DNA from: an uncultured Ruminococcus sp.
GTDB lineage: Bacteria; Bacillota; Clostridia; Oscillospirales; Ruminococcaceae
Length of the DNA stretch: 6,770 nt
Reading direction: 5' to 3'
Assembly: GCA_947175005.1 (NCBI GenBank)
Contig: CAMWLD010000125.1
Span: 1-6,770, forward strand
The position numbers and the translations under genes are program-made. Below, piece after piece: positions 5,422 through 6,770 of the stretch (within the stretch, counting starts at the first letter, position 1; each line of letters starts with the position of its first letter). The notes beneath the pieces are model-generated. The model did not search any database, was not told the DNA's origin, and was given only the letters and a program-made list of their open reading frames with translations.

Positions 5422-5925
5422 TTAGTTACCGGACCAAAGCCAAGTAGAACGGCCAGCGTTATCAGCGGTGGAAGCTACGGGATAGTTACCAACGTAGTTT
5501 ACATCGGAAGTAGACTTAGCCCAAGAGGTTCTGTCGGAGAAGCCCTGAGCAGTAATGTTTACAGATACAACACCAGCGGTTGTAGCGTTTGCATTACCCT
5601 GGAGAGCCATAAGAGCATTGGACAGGTTTACGTCACTGCTCTGAGTAGGAGTCTTTAACTCATAGGTAGAGTTTGCTACTGTCTGCAGGGATGCCTGAGA
5701 AAGAGAGCTAGCAGTACCCATAGGGAAACCAGCGGTCTCACACTTAGTTGCATATGTAGCAGTGTTAGTGTAAGTCAGCTTAGCGTTCGAGTTAGCTGTG
5801 GAGATCTTGGAATCCGCAACGTAACCGATCATAGAGGGAACGAGGATTGCTGCGAGCACACCGATGATTGCGATAACAACGATGAGCTCAATAAGGGTAA
5901 AGCCTTTCATCTTTGAATTTCTCAT
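5422..5925 (-). CDS. pilA1: Type IV pilin PilA1 (CbpC/GP25-like), probable major pilin
   Basis: This is a 167-residue prepilin. The leader MRNSKMKG is cleaved before FTLIELIVVIAIIGVLAAIL, giving a 159-residue mature pilin with Phe+1 and Glu+5. After the helix comes YVADSKISTANSNAKLTYTN (35-54), one cysteine (C62), a Ser/Thr/Ala/Asn-rich middle (71-125) and SWAKSTSDVNYVGNYP (134-149). I recognise it as resembling the R. albus CbpC/GP25 pilin implicated in adhesion to cellulose. ATG 5925 is chosen because AAGGAGG (5934-5940) lies 8 nt upstream; the longer frame from 5988 has no such site and would bury the leader. Codon choice is extreme: 7 ATC, 2 ATT and no ATA for Ile; 8 GGT, 3 GGC and no GGA or GGG for Gly. 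This indicates very high expression. The lone cysteine cannot form an internal disulphide. Ser/Thr residues could be glycosylated, as reported for GP25. Confidence 0.9.
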   Translation of the reverse strand: MRNSKMKGFTLIELIVVIAIIGVLAAILVPSMIGYVADSKISTANSNAKLTYTNTATYATKCETAGFPMGTASSLSQASLQTVANSTYELKTPTQSSDVNLSNALMALQGNANATTAGVVSVNITAQGFSDRTSWAKSTSDVNYVGNYPVASTADNAGRSTWLWSGN

Positions 5926-5933
5926 AGGAAATT

Positions 5934-5940
5934 CCTCCTT
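5934..5940 (-). promoter_or_regulatory. Consensus Shine-Dalgarno site of pilA1
   Basis: AAGGAGG on the minus strand, 8 nt before ATG 5925, is a full-strength site that fixes the start and agrees with high expression. Confidence 0.8.
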
Positions 5941-5960
5941 TAATAAAATTTTATAAGCAA

Positions 5961-5985
5961 CGAACATCATCGGTTCGCAGTTATA
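5961..5985 (-). promoter_or_regulatory. Candidate -10 box and 5' hairpin for pilA1
   Basis: In the 66-nt gap between the upstream pilin gene and pilA1, the minus strand carries TATAAC (5985-5980), one base from the -10 consensus. It is followed by a small hairpin, CGAAC (5977-5973) with GTTCG (5965-5961), that would sit near the 5' end of the mRNA. No convincing -35 box is present, so pilA1 could instead be co-transcribed with the upstream pilin gene. Confidence 0.3.
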
Positions 5986-5991
5986 CATAAG

Positions 5992-6666
5992 TTAGTTGAT
6001 ATAGGGGTACTGCCCTACATAGCGCTTGCTGCTTGTGGCAACATTGGCATCATCTTCCTGCCCGTTAATGCTACTGTATAAATCATCGCCGGTAGCCATA
6101 CCCACCAAAACATCCTCTTTGGCAATTTTGGGTGCGGTGTCATTGGTAGCGGGATAATTATCGCAAAAAAGTGCATATTTAACAGTGTAGGTTTTAGGAT
6201 AAATGCACACGAGCCATGCGCCCTCAAAGCCATTGGTAAGGTAGCCTGTATTATAGCCAGAGAAAGTAGAGCCACCAGTACTGGATTTGTTAATAGTATT
6301 CGTACCAGCAATAGTATTAGCCGTAGTTTCGGCTGCTGTAGAATCAAACCCTGTGCTGTATTTGATAGACACAGTTTGGCTGCCCGATGTGACCGCCGCC
6401 ACGTATATCACATTATCTGTGCCGGTATAGCCGAAAGCTTTTTCGCCTCTGATCTGCTGAGAAATCAGATAGTCTTGAACTGCGTTATAAACTTCCTGCG
6501 CCTGAGTATTGGCTGCTGTCACCTTGGAACTTCTGAGGTAAGCTGCAGTATTGGGGATTATTATCGCTGCAAGCACTCCGATTATAGCTATTACAACTAT
6601 AAGCTCCATAAGAGTAAACGCCTTTAGGAAACGCCTGTGCAGGCTATCGGATCTTGTTCTGTCCAT
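5992..6666 (-). CDS. Type IV pilin-like protein with Ala-FTLME cleavage site
   Basis: This is a 224-residue prepilin-like protein. The basic 16-residue leader MDRTRSDSLHRRFLKA precedes FTLMELIVVIAIIGVLAAII, so the residue at -1 is Ala rather than Gly; Glu+5 is retained. After the helix comes a longer domain than in PilA1 and PilA2, rich in Thr/Ser/Gly (about 93-143), with two cysteines (C154, C168) that may form a disulphide. The last ten residues include RYVGQYP, matching the VGNYP of its neighbours. ATG 6666 is chosen because AGGAGGG (6679-6673) lies 6 nt upstream; the longer frame from 6687 has no such site. It is followed 66 nt later by pilA1 on the same strand. Likely roles are a minor or initiating pilin or pseudopilin, by analogy with larger tip pilins; this is inference. 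Confidence 0.82.
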   Translation of the reverse strand: MDRTRSDSLHRRFLKAFTLMELIVVIAIIGVLAAIIIPNTAAYLRSSKVTAANTQAQEVYNAVQDYLISQQIRGEKAFGYTGTDNVIYVAAVTSGSQTVSIKYSTGFDSTAAETTANTIAGTNTINKSSTGGSTFSGYNTGYLTNGFEGAWLVCIYPKTYTVKYALFCDNYPATNDTAPKIAKEDVLVGMATGDDLYSSINGQEDDANVATSSKRYVGQYPYIN

Positions 6667-6758
6667 TGGACACCCTCCTGTTCGCAAAAGTTTCCGTAAG
6701 GTTTGCAGTTGACCGTTTGGTGTTACCGCCCGGGCTGTCTGCTGTATCTCTTACTGTA

Positions 6759-6769
6759 ATTATATTATA
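6759..6769 (-). promoter_or_regulatory. Double TATAAT at the window edge, candidate promoter of the pilin group
   Basis: The minus strand reads TATAATATAAT (6769-6759), two -10 consensus boxes overlapping by one base. It lies about 95 nt upstream of the first pilin start. The -35 region would lie beyond the window. Transcription starting near 6755 would give an untranslated leader of roughly 90 nt. Confidence 0.45.
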
Positions 6770-6770
6770 C

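Noticed and set aside
5943..5954. ATAAAATTTTAT palindrome upstream of pilA1 as an operator
   Set aside because: A perfect 12-nt palindrome made only of A and T is likely by chance in an AT-rich gap and matches no regulator site I know.
5926..5988. Longer pilA1 reading frame from ATG 5988
   Set aside because: It would read through the AAGGAGG site and add 21 residues before a normal prepilin leader.
6667..6757. c-di-GMP riboswitch upstream of the pilin group
   Set aside because: A CAAACC...GAAA stretch recalls part of the GEMM class, but the conserved CACGCA and GACGCAAAGCC segments and the tetraloop-receptor arrangement are not present.

Overview
The window looks like low-to-mid-GC Firmicutes (Clostridia) DNA, most likely from Ruminococcus (Oscillospiraceae), close to R. 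albus. The main clue is a minus-strand pair of type IV pilin genes. Their sequences and order fit what I recall of the R. albus pilA1-pilA2 locus, where pilA1 is the cbpC/gp25 cellulose-adhesion pilin. The plus-strand genes support a Firmicutes origin: an aminoacid-decarboxylase-like PLP enzyme, darA, holB and ricT are also grouped in Bacillus subtilis (yaaO ... yaaQ ... holB-yaaT). The species assignment is inference, since no search could be run.

Plus strand, left to right. The 3' part of a DHHW-family (AlgX/SGNH-like, probably extracellular) protein runs to 603. An Orn/Lys/Arg decarboxylase-family PLP enzyme occupies 689-2044. The c-di-AMP-binding PII-like protein DarA (2133-2456) overlaps the stop of its gene by 4 nt with holB, the DNA polymerase III delta' subunit (2453-3484). 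A hairpin-plus-T-run lies in the 125-nt gap before ricT (3610-4485), a PSP1-domain protein with six clustered cysteines. A previously uncalled 55-codon membrane-protein ORF with a perfect Shine-Dalgarno sequence ends the group (4553-4720). The usual neighbours tmk, yaaR and yabA are not interposed here.

The convergent junction (4721-4849) holds two hairpins. One is a very GC-rich 16-position stem without a T-run; the other is a 12-bp stem that can terminate the minus-strand pilin transcript.

Minus strand, reading right to left. A third pilin-like gene (6666-5992) has a 16-residue leader with Ala instead of Gly at -1. It is followed by the probable major pilin pilA1 (5925-5422) and by pilA2 (5329-4850). 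PilA1 and PilA2 are clear paralogues. All three proteins carry a C-terminal VG(N/Q)YP motif. pilA1 has the codon bias of a highly expressed gene. An intrinsic terminator sits between pilA1 and the pilA2 ribosome-binding site with almost no spare sequence, which suggests that pilA2 is made mostly by read-through and at lower levels. No assembly ATPase, platform protein or prepilin peptidase is in the window, so the machinery must be encoded elsewhere.

No gap between genes exceeds about 130 nt. I saw no tRNA, rRNA, CRISPR array or insertion sequence.
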